Assembly: GCA_028287465.1 (NCBI GenBank)
Contig: JAQBPO010000004.1
Coordinates: 1 to 40,573, forward strand
DNA length: 40,573 bases
Reading direction: 5' to 3'
Source of the DNA: Fibrobacterota bacterium
GTDB lineage: Bacteria > Fibrobacterota > Fibrobacteria > UBA11236
Below, in pieces: positions 8,355 to 16,487 of the stretch; the first letter of the stretch is position 1, and the number at the start of each line of letters is the position of its first letter. The notes under the pieces are model-generated. The model was not told the DNA's origin. It saw only the letters and a program-made list of their open reading frames with translations, and searched no databases. The position numbers were made by a program, and so were the translations under genes.

Positions 8355-9188
8355 GTGATCACCATCTTCGACTATTCCGATTACCGGCTTTTCCTGCGGG
8401 ACTGGCTTCACGCCCAAAAGGCCGATGGGCATCCCATCACTTACGAAACCTTGGGCGAGGCCGCCGGTTTCACCTCCAAAGGATTCCTGACCCAGATCCT
8501 CCAGGGCAAGACAAACCTTCCCGAACGCATGATCGGCGATATCGCGAAAGCGCTGGACCTCCGGAAAAAGGAGCGGGATTATTTCGACCTGCTCGTCCGC
8601 TTCAACCAGGCCAAGCGTGCGGCCCAGCGCGCGGAATTGCACCGCCGCATCCAGGAAGGCTTCAAGGCCGACGTCAAGGCCCTGGCCCTCGATCAGTTCG
8701 AGTACTATCAAAAATGGTATTACTCCGCCATCCGTTCCCTGCTCGGATACTATGAATTCCGCGGCGACTTCGCCGACCTGGCCAAGCAGCTCGAGCCCGC
8801 CATCACCCCGGCCCAGGCGAAACGGGCGGTGGGCCTGCTCGAGGAATTAGGGCTCATCGTCAGGAAGGAGGACGGTCTGTATCACCTGACCGATCGACTC
8901 ATCACTTCCGGGGAATCCTTCGTTTCCCATGCCGTGATCCAATTCCAGCGCGAGACGATGGAGTTGGCCAAGGAGGCCTTGGAAACCTTCCCCAAGAACA
9001 AGCGCAGCGGTTCAACCCTGACCTTGGGGCTTTCCGAGGCCGGATACCGCGCCTTGGAAGAGAAATTGCGGGTGCTGCGCCAGGAGATGGTCGAGATCGC
9101 CCGTTTCGACAAGGAAATCGATCGTGTCATACAGGTCAACCTGCATGCCTTCCCCATGACGCGCAAGCCCAAGGAGGGCCGGAAATGA
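8355..9188 (+). CDS. TIGR02147 family protein, putative HTH regulator
   Basis: The 277-residue protein matches the TIGR02147 pattern: an N-terminal FDYSDYRLFLRDW segment, then a Cro/XRE-like helix-turn-helix (about 28-70: TYETLGEAAGFTSKGFL, ILQGKTNLPE, DIAKALDL). A second helical part follows, with a winged-helix-like stretch (AKRAVGLLEELGLIVRKEDG, about 155-175) and a C-terminal helical segment. The family was defined on F. succinogenes paralogs. I infer a DNA-binding regulator from the HTH; no function is established. The start is GTG at 8355 after GGGAGG. The stop overlaps the next ATG by 4 bp (ATGA), coupling it to the lipoprotein gene. A second family member is at 40212-40573. Confidence 0.88.
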   Translation: MITIFDYSDYRLFLRDWLHAQKADGHPITYETLGEAAGFTSKGFLTQILQGKTNLPERMIGDIAKALDLRKKERDYFDLLVRFNQAKRAAQRAELHRRIQEGFKADVKALALDQFEYYQKWYYSAIRSLLGYYEFRGDFADLAKQLEPAITPAQAKRAVGLLEELGLIVRKEDGLYHLTDRLITSGESFVSHAVIQFQRETMELAKEALETFPKNKRSGSTLTLGLSEAGYRALEEKLRVLRQEMVEIARFDKEIDRVIQVNLHAFPMTRKPKEGRK

Positions 9189-10885
9189 GCGCCGCCAGGA
9201 ACCCGTTCCCGACTTTCGGATTCAACCGCGCTCTTATCGCATCGGCTTGCGCTTGCGCGGCCTTCCTTTTCGCCGCCTGCTTTGAAACCCGCCTGGCCGA
9301 GCCGGACAAGGGAGGCAACTCCTCCGAGACCGTAGCCTTGGTGGACGGAAAGGTCGTGGACGCGTCGGGCTATGCGGTTGCCGGAGCGTGGGTGGCCTTG
9401 GTTCCGGACGATTACAACCCGGTCAAGGGGCAAGCGCTTCCCGCCGGTCTCACGGCGGTCACGGATGCGAAAGGCCATTACTCCCTGACCAAGGTGCCCA
9501 AGGGTCGCTACGGTCTGGAAGCCATCCATCCCAACGATGGAACGCGCCTGTTCACGGAGGGCAATGAATTGCGGGAGGCGAGCGAGACCCTCGCGTCAGG
9601 AACCTTGCGCAAGCCCGGTCGCGTGCGGGTGCGCCTGCCAGACTATTTCAGGCTCCCCGGCGGCTACCTGTTCGTGCCGCATACGCGTTTCGCCTGGCCG
9701 GTCACCGGTACGGCGCTTGAGCATGGCTATATCGACATGGACTCCCTGCCCGCGGCCAGCTATGCCGCCGTGGCCTTCGCCCGGGATACGGACATCTCCG
9801 TTCCGGACACCCTGGGCCGGGACCTCGACGTGCTTCCCGGCGATACCCTTTCGGTGGGGATTTTGGCCGGCTGGAAGAATTCGAGCCGCGTGAACGTCAA
9901 TACGACCGCTTCCGGCGCCTATATCGGTACCGACCTGAAGGGCTTTCCCATGCTCGTCCGCCTGGACGCGGGGAATTTCGATTTCACGACGGCTTCGTCG
10001 GACGGTTCCGACCTTCGCTTCACCAAGCAGGACGGGACTCCCATCGCCCACCAAATCGACCACTGGGACGCCGTCAACAAGGAGGCCGCAGTCTGGGTGG
10101 CCCTCGATAGCGTACGCGGGAACGATTCGACCCAATACTTCCGCATGCATTGGGGCAAATCCGGCGCCTTGTCCCGCTCGGACGGTCCCGCGGTGTTCGG
10201 CGTGGCCGGATTCGCCGCGGTCTGGCATCTCGAGGAGGAGCGCGCGGGAACCGGAGCGGCGGACGTCTACCGCAATTCGGCAGCGAACGCGGATCATGGC
10301 CTCGATTCCCTTTCCGCGACCGACCAGGGCGGCGTCATCGGCAACGGGCACCTCTTCCGCAATGACGAATACATCCGCATCCCATCCGCCACCATGGCCC
10401 TGAAGCCGGTCAGGACCATCACCCTCTCCGCCTGGATAAAACCCACGTCGACCGATTCGGGCGGAGGCGAGATTGCTTCCATGGGGAATGATTACGGAAT
10501 CCGGGTCTCCCCGAACGGGAACGCCTACGTATTCAGCTTCAACGTGCCCAGGTCGGACTCGACCAACTTCCTGCTTGCCACCACGGGCGTCAATCTGCTG
10601 GACGGCGCATGGCACCACTTCGCCGCCAGCATCAACGTGAATCATATCGACATCTACGTGGACGGCGTCCTTGCGGGTAGCGGTACGGATCCCCTGGGGG
10701 TAATCCGTTACGACGGCGGCCCCGATTTCTTCATCGGGCATCATGGGAACGGGGAAACCCAATTCGATTATACCGGATCCATCGACGAAGTCCGGATGAT
10801 GCCCTCGATTCCCGGCGAGGTCTGGCTGCGCTTCGCCTATCTGACCCAGAAGCCGGGCGCAAACGCGGTCAAGATCCAACCCTGA
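9185..10885 (+). CDS. Surface lipoprotein with DUF2341 and LamG-like domains
   Basis: The 566-residue product has a lipoprotein signal with lipobox FAAC (C32). Residues about 47-130 look like a carboxypeptidase-regulatory-like beta-sandwich (VDGKVVDASGYAVAGAWVAL, GHYSLTKVPKGRYGLEA). Residues about 228-320 match DUF2341 (FPMLVRLDAGNFDF, GSDLRFTKQDGTPIAHQID, STQYFRMHWGK). Residues about 338-560 form a LamG/concanavalin-like domain (AVWHLEEE, ITLSAWIKPTS, GAWHHFAASINVNHIDIYVDG, DFFIGHHG, SIDEVRMM). This combination suits outer-surface binding of polysaccharide or other ligands. It is coupled by a 4-bp overlap to the TIGR02147 gene, which may regulate it. No catalytic domain is seen. Confidence 0.87.
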   Translation: MSAARNPFPTFGFNRALIASACACAAFLFAACFETRLAEPDKGGNSSETVALVDGKVVDASGYAVAGAWVALVPDDYNPVKGQALPAGLTAVTDAKGHYSLTKVPKGRYGLEAIHPNDGTRLFTEGNELREASETLASGTLRKPGRVRVRLPDYFRLPGGYLFVPHTRFAWPVTGTALEHGYIDMDSLPAASYAAVAFARDTDISVPDTLGRDLDVLPGDTLSVGILAGWKNSSRVNVNTTASGAYIGTDLKGFPMLVRLDAGNFDFTTASSDGSDLRFTKQDGTPIAHQIDHWDAVNKEAAVWVALDSVRGNDSTQYFRMHWGKSGALSRSDGPAVFGVAGFAAVWHLEEERAGTGAADVYRNSAANADHGLDSLSATDQGGVIGNGHLFRNDEYIRIPSATMALKPVRTITLSAWIKPTSTDSGGGEIASMGNDYGIRVSPNGNAYVFSFNVPRSDSTNFLLATTGVNLLDGAWHHFAASINVNHIDIYVDGVLAGSGTDPLGVIRYDGGPDFFIGHHGNGETQFDYTGSIDEVRMMPSIPGEVWLRFAYLTQKPGANAVKIQP

Positions 10886-10895
10886 ACCATAGTCC

Positions 10896-10922
10896 CGGCC
10901 GGCCGCCTTCCCAGGCCGGCCG
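10896..10922. terminator. Bidirectional hairpin between convergent lipoprotein genes
   Basis: CGGCCGGCC (10896-10904) and GGCCGGCCG (10914-10922) form a perfect 9-bp stem with a 9-nt loop. It fills the 49-bp gap between two convergent stops. It lacks a T tract. Confidence 0.55.
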
Positions 10923-10934
10923 ACCGGATCGAGG

Positions 10935-11294
10935 CTAGGGAACGGCCGATACGGTCACGGTTACGTCGGCTTCCGTTTTCAAGGAGCTTTTGTCGTCCCT
11001 GGCGGTGATTACGGCCTCACCCGCTTTCAATCCGAGCAACCTTTGTTGCTGGACCACCTTGGCCACGGTGGAATCCGAACTGATCAGGTGGAAGGAATAG
11101 TACTCGGAGGTCACCGTACGTCCATTCGCGTCGATGACGGTCTTGGTGGCTTTCCAGGTTTCACTGGTGTCTCCCACGGCCAGCGCCGCTTTGTTCGTCC
11201 CGAAGTCGAGGGAATTCTTAGGGGTGGATTCCGTTCCGCAGCCAGCAAGTCCCGACGCGATGGCCAACGCCGCCGCCCATAACCGATTCCTCAT
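10935..11294 (-). CDS. Small lipoprotein with bacterial Ig-like (BIG2-type) domain
   Basis: The 119-residue product has a signal peptide with lipobox LAGC (C19). The rest is one beta-rich domain with the BIG2-like pattern: ALAVGDTSETWKA, a strand pair around SEYYSFHLISSDSTVAKV, then GLKAGEAVITARDDKSS, ending in TADVTVTV-like strands. Such domains are structural or adhesive modules in the envelope. The gene lies 13 bp downstream of the aldo/keto reductase gene on the same strand, so they could share a transcript, though a functional link is not obvious. Confidence 0.78.
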   Translation of the reverse strand: MRNRLWAAALAIASGLAGCGTESTPKNSLDFGTNKAALAVGDTSETWKATKTVIDANGRTVTSEYYSFHLISSDSTVAKVVQQQRLLGLKAGEAVITARDDKSSLKTEADVTVTVSAVP

Positions 11295-11307
11295 CGCATC
11301 TCCATGT

Positions 11308-12174
11308 TCAGATTTGATCCAATAGACGCGCCCATCCGGCGGTTTGTTCCCTCCCGGGAACGCCGCCGGAAAGATAACCCAGGTTCTCCCCGAAATGATC
11401 CGGGTTGCCGGTGGCGGGAATGGCGCAGGTCACGGCCGGGTGGGAAAGCGCGAATTTCAGGAAGACTGCGCTCCAGGATCCGCATCCCGCCTCTTCGGCC
11501 CATGCCGGCAGGGCTTTTCCGCGCACCCTTCTGAACAGCTGGCCTTCCCCGAATGGCCGGTTGATGAGAACGGCGATCCCGTTGGCGGCCGCGAACGGCA
11601 ACAGCCTTTTTTCGGCGTCACGATCGCCGATGGAGTAGTTGAACTGGAGGAAATCGGGTCGTACCGCGGCGGCCACCCGTTCAAGATCGGCGAATGCCGA
11701 TTCCCGGTAATGCGTCAGCCCCCAATAGCGGATGCGTCCCGCGGCTTTCCATTCCCGAAGCACGGGTACGTGGGACTCCCAGTCCACGAGGTTATGGACC
11801 TGCATCAGGTCGACGTTTTCGCGCCGCATCAATCGCAAGGATGTTTCCATCTGCCGGATGCCCTCTTCGCGTCCTTCGGTCCAGACCTTGGTGGCCAGGA
11901 AGTTTCGCGGAGCCTTGGCGGGATCCATCCGCGGCAGCAAATCGCCCAAGGCGGACTCGGCCCTCCCGTACATGGGAGAGGTATCGATGAGGGCGCCACC
12001 CGCGGCGGAGAAGCGGCCCAATATTCCCCTCAGGGGATTACGCGCGGGCCCCTCGGGAACGTCGAAGGATTTCCAGGTTCCCATTCCCAATTCAGGTATG
12101 GTTTCCCCGGTGGCGGGGATGATCCTGCTCGGGATGCTACCTTCGGTCACGCTCTTCATCGGATCGCCCATCAA
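11308..12174 (-). CDS. Aldo/keto reductase
   Basis: NAD(P)H-dependent oxidoreductase of the TIM-barrel AKR superfamily. The tetrad is visible: D64 and Y69 (IDTSPMYG), K96 (ATKVW) and H127 (MQVHNL). RIRYWGLTHY and AIPATGNPDH supply the later barrel strands and cofactor site. The length of 288 residues is normal. I give the first possible start, a TTG; ATG codons 3 and 15 nt downstream (MGDPMKS, MKSVTEG) are equally possible because no ribosome site is strong. The substrate is unknown. It diverges from the M14 peptidase gene. Confidence 0.88.
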   Translation of the reverse strand: MMGDPMKSVTEGSIPSRIIPATGETIPELGMGTWKSFDVPEGPARNPLRGILGRFSAAGGALIDTSPMYGRAESALGDLLPRMDPAKAPRNFLATKVWTEGREEGIRQMETSLRLMRRENVDLMQVHNLVDWESHVPVLREWKAAGRIRYWGLTHYRESAFADLERVAAAVRPDFLQFNYSIGDRDAEKRLLPFAAANGIAVLINRPFGEGQLFRRVRGKALPAWAEEAGCGSWSAVFLKFALSHPAVTCAIPATGNPDHFGENLGYLSGGVPGREQTAGWARLLDQI

Positions 12175-12258
12175 GAAAAGGTAAAAGACTTTCTCCGGGC
12201 GGCCCAGTCGAGGGATAATAAATCACGCGCCGGCGGGTCCGGCTACATACGCGTCGGG

Positions 12259-13413
12259 ATGGAAAGCATGAAAAGAACTCTTTTGCTGTCGGCCTTGGTG
12301 GGAATGGGGATCTCCTGGGGCGCCGCCGTCCCCGACAGCACCAATGGCTGGGGGTACGGTTACGATTCCCTGCTCCGCGACCTGGGAGAGTGGCGAAAGA
12401 GTCCCTACGTAAAGGTCGATTCCATCGGGGCCAGCGTACAGGGACGGGCCATCTGGATGGTCTCCATCTCCGGACCGGGCGACAGTCTGGATCGGGCGGG
12501 TGGCCTGCCTTCCCGGAAGCGCCGGGTTTTCATCCATGCGCGCACCCATCCCGCCGAGGTCCAGGCTCATTACGTTTCCAACGAATCCATCCGCTTCCTG
12601 CTCGATACGGGATCCCTGTCCCGGGATATCCGCCGCGACTTCATCTTCAACATCGTGCCCATGTACAATCCGGACGGCGTCCAGGAGGGGCATGCCCGGC
12701 AGAATTCCCATGGGGTGGATCTGGAAAGCAATTGGGATCAGCTGGTCCTGGAGCCGGAGGTGGTCACCCTGAAACGGACCTTCGAGTCCTTCATGGCGGG
12801 GCCGATTCCAATCGACGTCGCCCTGAACCTCCATTCGGATCAATTCAATTGCACGCGATTCTTCTTCTTCCACTACGCCGCGGGCACCTCGACCGCCTAT
12901 GAGATCCTGGAACGGAACTTCATCGGCGGGGTGCAGGCCCGGTTCCCCGAGGGGATCAAGGATTGGGATTTCGTCAGGAGTTGGGGAAACGGCACCCAGC
13001 TGAGATATCCGGAAGGGTTCTGGTGGACGGGATACAAGGAGAACGTCCTCGCTCTGACCTATGAGGATACCAATTGCCCCAACGCAGGCCGTTTCGACAG
13101 CACGGGCACCGCCCTCGTCCTGGGTTCGGCGGATTATATCCGCGCCCGAATCGCCGCTCCGGTGCGCCGCTACGCGGCACGGGAAACGCGCATGTTACTG
13201 CTCCCGGAAGGCGTACGGATCGCCGCTTTGCCATCGGGTTCGCGCTGGGATCTCACCGATATGAGGGGCCGGAGAATGGCGGAAGGAGCGTTCGTGCCTG
13301 GAGACATCCTGTTGTCGTGGAACCGCTTGCCTTCGGCACCCGGACGCATCCTGTCGGTATTCCGGCCCGGTATCGCGGCAGAACGGATCCGGCTTCCCAA
13401 TCTCCCGGATTGA
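12259..13413 (+). CDS. Secreted zinc carboxypeptidase, M14 family
   Basis: The product of about 384 residues has a signal peptide (MKRTLLLSALVGMGISWGAA). Zinc ligands are H97 and E100 (RTHPAE) and H192 (LNLHSD); the general base is E269 (TYEDTN), and MYNPDGV is a substrate-pocket loop. These are the M14 motifs, so it should cleave C-terminal residues from peptides outside the cytoplasm. The last 65 residues (SRWDLTDMRGRRM, GDILLSWN) resemble the beta-sandwich sorting tails of type IX-like secretion; this is a weak inference. The start could be the ATG at 12259 or the one at 12268; the second has GGGA at better spacing. The same frame is open far upstream but overlaps the divergent reductase gene, so that part is not coding. 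Confidence 0.87.
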   Translation: MESMKRTLLLSALVGMGISWGAAVPDSTNGWGYGYDSLLRDLGEWRKSPYVKVDSIGASVQGRAIWMVSISGPGDSLDRAGGLPSRKRRVFIHARTHPAEVQAHYVSNESIRFLLDTGSLSRDIRRDFIFNIVPMYNPDGVQEGHARQNSHGVDLESNWDQLVLEPEVVTLKRTFESFMAGPIPIDVALNLHSDQFNCTRFFFFHYAAGTSTAYEILERNFIGGVQARFPEGIKDWDFVRSWGNGTQLRYPEGFWWTGYKENVLALTYEDTNCPNAGRFDSTGTALVLGSADYIRARIAAPVRRYAARETRMLLLPEGVRIAALPSGSRWDLTDMRGRRMAEGAFVPGDILLSWNRLPSAPGRILSVFRPGIAAERIRLPNLPD

Positions 13414-13501
13414 AGGTTCCGAAATCGAAGCGTTTATGCGGGACGCCTGAGGGCCGTTTGGGGGCTTTTCGGAGTTTGGGGTGGCGTGATCGAACCGGGA
13501 C

Positions 13502-13529
13502 TTGACTGGGGGGCCGGTTAAGGTACTTT
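13502..13529 (+). promoter_or_regulatory. Candidate promoter TTGACT-16-TACTTT
   Basis: A -35 TTGACT (13502-13507), 16-bp spacer and -10 TACTTT (13524-13529) lie directly before the ATG at 13537. The predicted transcript would start at or within 2 nt of that ATG, giving a leaderless mRNA. No Shine-Dalgarno sequence with normal spacing is visible. Confidence 0.4.
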
Positions 13530-13536
13530 TCGATCT

Positions 13537-14073
13537 ATGTCGCCCTTTTCCGCCATGTCCCTGCAGGCCGCCCTGCTCCTGGTCTGCGCTTCCGCCTGGG
13601 CCGGTCCGGATACGCCTGTGGCCGCGGACCGCGACGCCACGAAAGCGGAATCCCTGCCCGCGAAGACCGCAACCTCGGGCCCGTCTCCTTCGGCCGCCCA
13701 GGAAAAACCCCTGGCAGGCCACCGGACCGCCATGCGCATCAATCCCACCGCCGGCGGGTACATCGAACACGCGCCGCTCGCCTTGTTTTCCCTGGGCTCC
13801 CTGGCCATAGGCGGCGTATTCTACGCCATCCAGAATTCCAGTCATGGCCCTCATGTCGGCTACACCGCCGGGGATCGTTCCTCATTGGCCACCGCGGTCG
13901 GCGCCGCTGGATTGACGGCCCTGCTGGCGGCGGGTTCCTACCTGTATTTCGCCCGGGAATCCGAGGAAAACGGCAGGAACTGGGACGCCCAGGTTTCCGG
14001 AGGCGTTTCCCCGGACGGCGGAATGAGCGTTGGCGCCTTGCTTACCTTGCCGTTGCCTTCCCTCTCCCGCTGA
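13537..14073 (+). CDS. Small membrane protein, unknown function
   Basis: I do not recognise a family. The 178-residue product has a signal peptide (ending about ASAWA, residue 22), an Ala/Pro/Ser-rich spacer (about 25-65), two hydrophobic segments (about 80-98 and 112-132), and a tail that ends in DGGMSVGALLTLPLPSLSR. The two helices and the W...DGG-x-S...ALL tail are also seen in the product of 34-660, so both may be distant members of one envelope family. Another ATG six codons downstream directly precedes the hydrophobic signal core. Confidence 0.7.
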   Translation: MSPFSAMSLQAALLLVCASAWAGPDTPVAADRDATKAESLPAKTATSGPSPSAAQEKPLAGHRTAMRINPTAGGYIEHAPLALFSLGSLAIGGVFYAIQNSSHGPHVGYTAGDRSSLATAVGAAGLTALLAAGSYLYFARESEENGRNWDAQVSGGVSPDGGMSVGALLTLPLPSLSR

Positions 14074-14085
14074 ATTTTACTTACT

Positions 14086-14094
14086 TGATACTAT
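14086..14094 (+). promoter_or_regulatory. Candidate extended -10 promoter of nadA
   Basis: TGATACTAT reads as an extended -10 (TG-N-TACTAT) 42 nt before the nadA ATG. No convincing -35 is present, which extended -10 promoters tolerate. A ribosome site AAGGA lies about 9 nt before the ATG. Confidence 0.35.
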
Positions 14095-14136
14095 AAAGCC
14101 AGGCGGGAAGTCTCCTGCGGGCGAAGGAACATTTCC

Positions 14137-15171
14137 ATGATGACCGCGGAAGAACTCCATGCCAAGCTCCAGAACGTAAAGGTCAATGGCGCCGCCTGTA
14201 CCTATACCCTGGAAAAATGCGCCTCCCTGGTCCCGATGATCAATGCCATCAACGAGATCAAGAAGACCCGGAATGCCGTAATCCTGGCCCACTCCTATGT
14301 GGCCCCGGAGATCATCTACGGCGTGGCCGACTTCACCGGCGATTCCTACGGCCTGAGCAAAGATGCCATGGGCACGAAGGCGGATACCATCGTCTTCGCG
14401 GCGGTCCGCTTCATGGGGGAGACCGCCAAGATCCTGAACCCGGACAAGGAAGTCCTGATTCCCGGACGGGATTCCGGATGCACCCTCGCGGACGCGGTGA
14501 CCGGAGAGGATGTCCGCGCCTTGCGCCGGGAGTTCCCGGACTACGCTTACGTCTGCTATATCAACACCACCGCGGACGTAAAGGCCGAGTGCGACGTATG
14601 CGTGACCTCCTCGAACGTCTACGATATCGTAGAGGCCATCCCCAACGACAAGATCTATTTCCTGCCTGATAAGCTGATGGGGCGCAATCTCCAGGACGAG
14701 ATGGCGCGTCGCGGGGTCAAAAAGGATATCAGGCTCTACGAGGGCACCTGCTACGTCCATGAACAGTACGATCCGGAGATGATACGGTTCATGCGGGTGA
14801 AATTCCCGAAGCTCGAAGTCGTGACCCATCCCGAATGCAGCCCGGAGGTCGTCCGCGCTTCCGACTACGTGGGCAGCACCTCCCAGATGATCAAGCATGT
14901 GGCCCAATCCAAGGAAAAGGATTTCCTTGTGCTGACCGAATGCGGCCTGGTCTCGCGACTCCAGACCGAGCATCCCGGCAAGAACTTCGTGGGGGCATGC
15001 ACCATGTGCAAGTACATGAAGTCCAACTCCCTGGAGGATATCCTCCGGGTCCTGATCAAGCCTCTTCCCCAGGATCGGGTGGTCATCGAAGAAGGGGTGC
15101 GCAAGCGCGCCTTGGCCTGCATAGAGGCCATGTTCCGGTATACCGAAGGCTCCGTGCCCCGGAATGCCTAG
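14137..15171 (+). CDS. nadA: Quinolinate synthase NadA
   Basis: Condenses iminoaspartate (from NadB) with dihydroxyacetone phosphate to quinolinate in de novo NAD synthesis; cytoplasmic, with one [4Fe-4S] cluster. Cluster cysteines by family position are C115 (SGCTLAD), C234 (HPECSPEV) and C288 or C291 (GACTMCKYMK). Other family segments are AHSYVAPEI, FMGETAKIL, YINTTADVKAECD and GSTSQMI. The length of 344 residues is normal. Codon 1 is ATG at 14137, directly followed by a second ATG. It overlaps the next gene by 8 bp. No nadB or nadC lies in the window. Confidence 0.96.
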   Translation: MMTAEELHAKLQNVKVNGAACTYTLEKCASLVPMINAINEIKKTRNAVILAHSYVAPEIIYGVADFTGDSYGLSKDAMGTKADTIVFAAVRFMGETAKILNPDKEVLIPGRDSGCTLADAVTGEDVRALRREFPDYAYVCYINTTADVKAECDVCVTSSNVYDIVEAIPNDKIYFLPDKLMGRNLQDEMARRGVKKDIRLYEGTCYVHEQYDPEMIRFMRVKFPKLEVVTHPECSPEVVRASDYVGSTSQMIKHVAQSKEKDFLVLTECGLVSRLQTEHPGKNFVGACTMCKYMKSNSLEDILRVLIKPLPQDRVVIEEGVRKRALACIEAMFRYTEGSVPRNA

Positions 15172-16459
15172 CCACGCTTTCCGGATCCATGGGGCCGGTT
15201 GCGGCCTCGCCGATTACATCCACGGCGATATCGATTTCAACGCCCCCCGGATCCGACCCTATCATTCCCGCGTTCCCGGGGATGGCGGCCTCGAAATGGG
15301 CAAGGTCAGCCTCCTGGGGGACCTGCTCCTCTTCGCCGCGGATAGGCGCGCTCAAGGCGAAACCCTTGCGGCGGACTGGGAATCCATCCTCGCTGATCTG
15401 ACGGTTCCCGGAGCGGCTCCGCCCCTTTTCAATGCGGGAGGCCCGGCGGCCGCGGCCCTGACCTCCGCCGCGCAATTGCTCCGTCCTTCGCGCACTCCGG
15501 TGACTTACTACGCCATTTCCGGCGATGACGGGGACGCAGCGCGCATCCGGCATACCCTGGCCCAGACCCCCTTGGACATGAACTGCTTCCGGCGCAGGCC
15601 TGGGCGCACCGCCAGCGCCCATGTATTCAGCGATCCGCGCGCGGACGGCGGGCGCGGGGATCGATTCTTCATCCATCGCCCCGGGGACGATTTCCCCATC
15701 GAGGAGGCCTTCCAGGGGGAAAGCTTTTTCCAGGCCGCCTTGAACCTCTATGCGGGAACGGCGGAAGTCCCGTCCCTCCATCGGGCGCTTCCTTCCATGC
15801 TCCAAAAAAGCCGGAGGCGGGGCGCCCTTACCCTAGTCAGCCTGGTGCATGATTCCGCCGCGGAGAAAGCGGCTCCCGGCGCGCCCTGGCCGATGGGGGA
15901 GGGGGAAGCCTTCCCTTTCATCGACCTGCTGGTCGCGGACGAAGGGGAAATCAGGGGCCTGGCGGGCCTTGCCGGAGAGGGTTCCCCCGCAAGAAGCCTG
16001 GAAGCCTGCGTCGAATCCCTCATCGCCAGGGGCCTCACCTCGATCGTCGCCACGCGGGGCCCGGATCCGGTCTATTACCGATCCATCGGAGGGATATTCG
16101 GCGAGGCCGGCGGCCATGCGCCGGTCCATGCCGGATTGGCCGCCTCCGTTCTCGATCGCGGGCGTAACCCGGGAGATACCTCCGGGGCTGGCGACAATTT
16201 CCTCGGCGGCCTCATGGCGGACATCATCCATCAGATCCTGGCGGACGATTTCTATCCCAAGGGCGAGGCCCATGTGGAACGCGAACTCCTGGAAGTGAGT
16301 CCTTTGCGGTTGAGACGCGCCGTGGAGTTCGGAAACCTTGCAGGAGGTCTCGCTTGCCTTCAGTTCGGCGGCATCCGCCTGGAAAGGACCACGGGAGAGA
16401 ACCTGGCCCGCATCCGGGCCCTCTTGCCCCAGCCCAAACCGCTGGGAAGACCCTGGTAG
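15164..16459 (+). CDS. PfkB-family carbohydrate kinase
   Basis: The 431-residue protein carries the PfkB signature NPGDTSGAGDNFLGG (about 333-347), whose last Asp in GAGD is the catalytic base. An N-terminal segment fits a ribokinase fold (FNAGGPAAAALTSAAQLL, YYAISGDDGDAARI), with LLVADEGEIRGLAG and SIVATRGPDPV before the signature. It is longer than typical ribokinases (about 300 residues) because of insertions in the first half. The substrate cannot be told. It overlaps nadA by 8 bp, so translation is coupled. A link to NAD synthesis, for example through a ribosyl substrate, is only a guess. Confidence 0.85.
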   Translation: MPSHAFRIHGAGCGLADYIHGDIDFNAPRIRPYHSRVPGDGGLEMGKVSLLGDLLLFAADRRAQGETLAADWESILADLTVPGAAPPLFNAGGPAAAALTSAAQLLRPSRTPVTYYAISGDDGDAARIRHTLAQTPLDMNCFRRRPGRTASAHVFSDPRADGGRGDRFFIHRPGDDFPIEEAFQGESFFQAALNLYAGTAEVPSLHRALPSMLQKSRRRGALTLVSLVHDSAAEKAAPGAPWPMGEGEAFPFIDLLVADEGEIRGLAGLAGEGSPARSLEACVESLIARGLTSIVATRGPDPVYYRSIGGIFGEAGGHAPVHAGLAASVLDRGRNPGDTSGAGDNFLGGLMADIIHQILADDFYPKGEAHVERELLEVSPLRLRRAVEFGNLAGGLACLQFGGIRLERTTGENLARIRALLPQPKPLGRPW

Positions 16460-16487
16460 CGGCCAGGCCCGCGGAAAGAACCGACCC

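Noticed and set aside
11344-12258. N-terminal extension of the M14 peptidase frame by about 300 codons
   Set aside because: It lies opposite the aldo/keto reductase gene and precedes a clear signal peptide; not coding.
13220-13413. Type IX-like sorting domain at the end of the M14 peptidase
   Set aside because: Only a loose resemblance; not called as a separate domain without a profile match.
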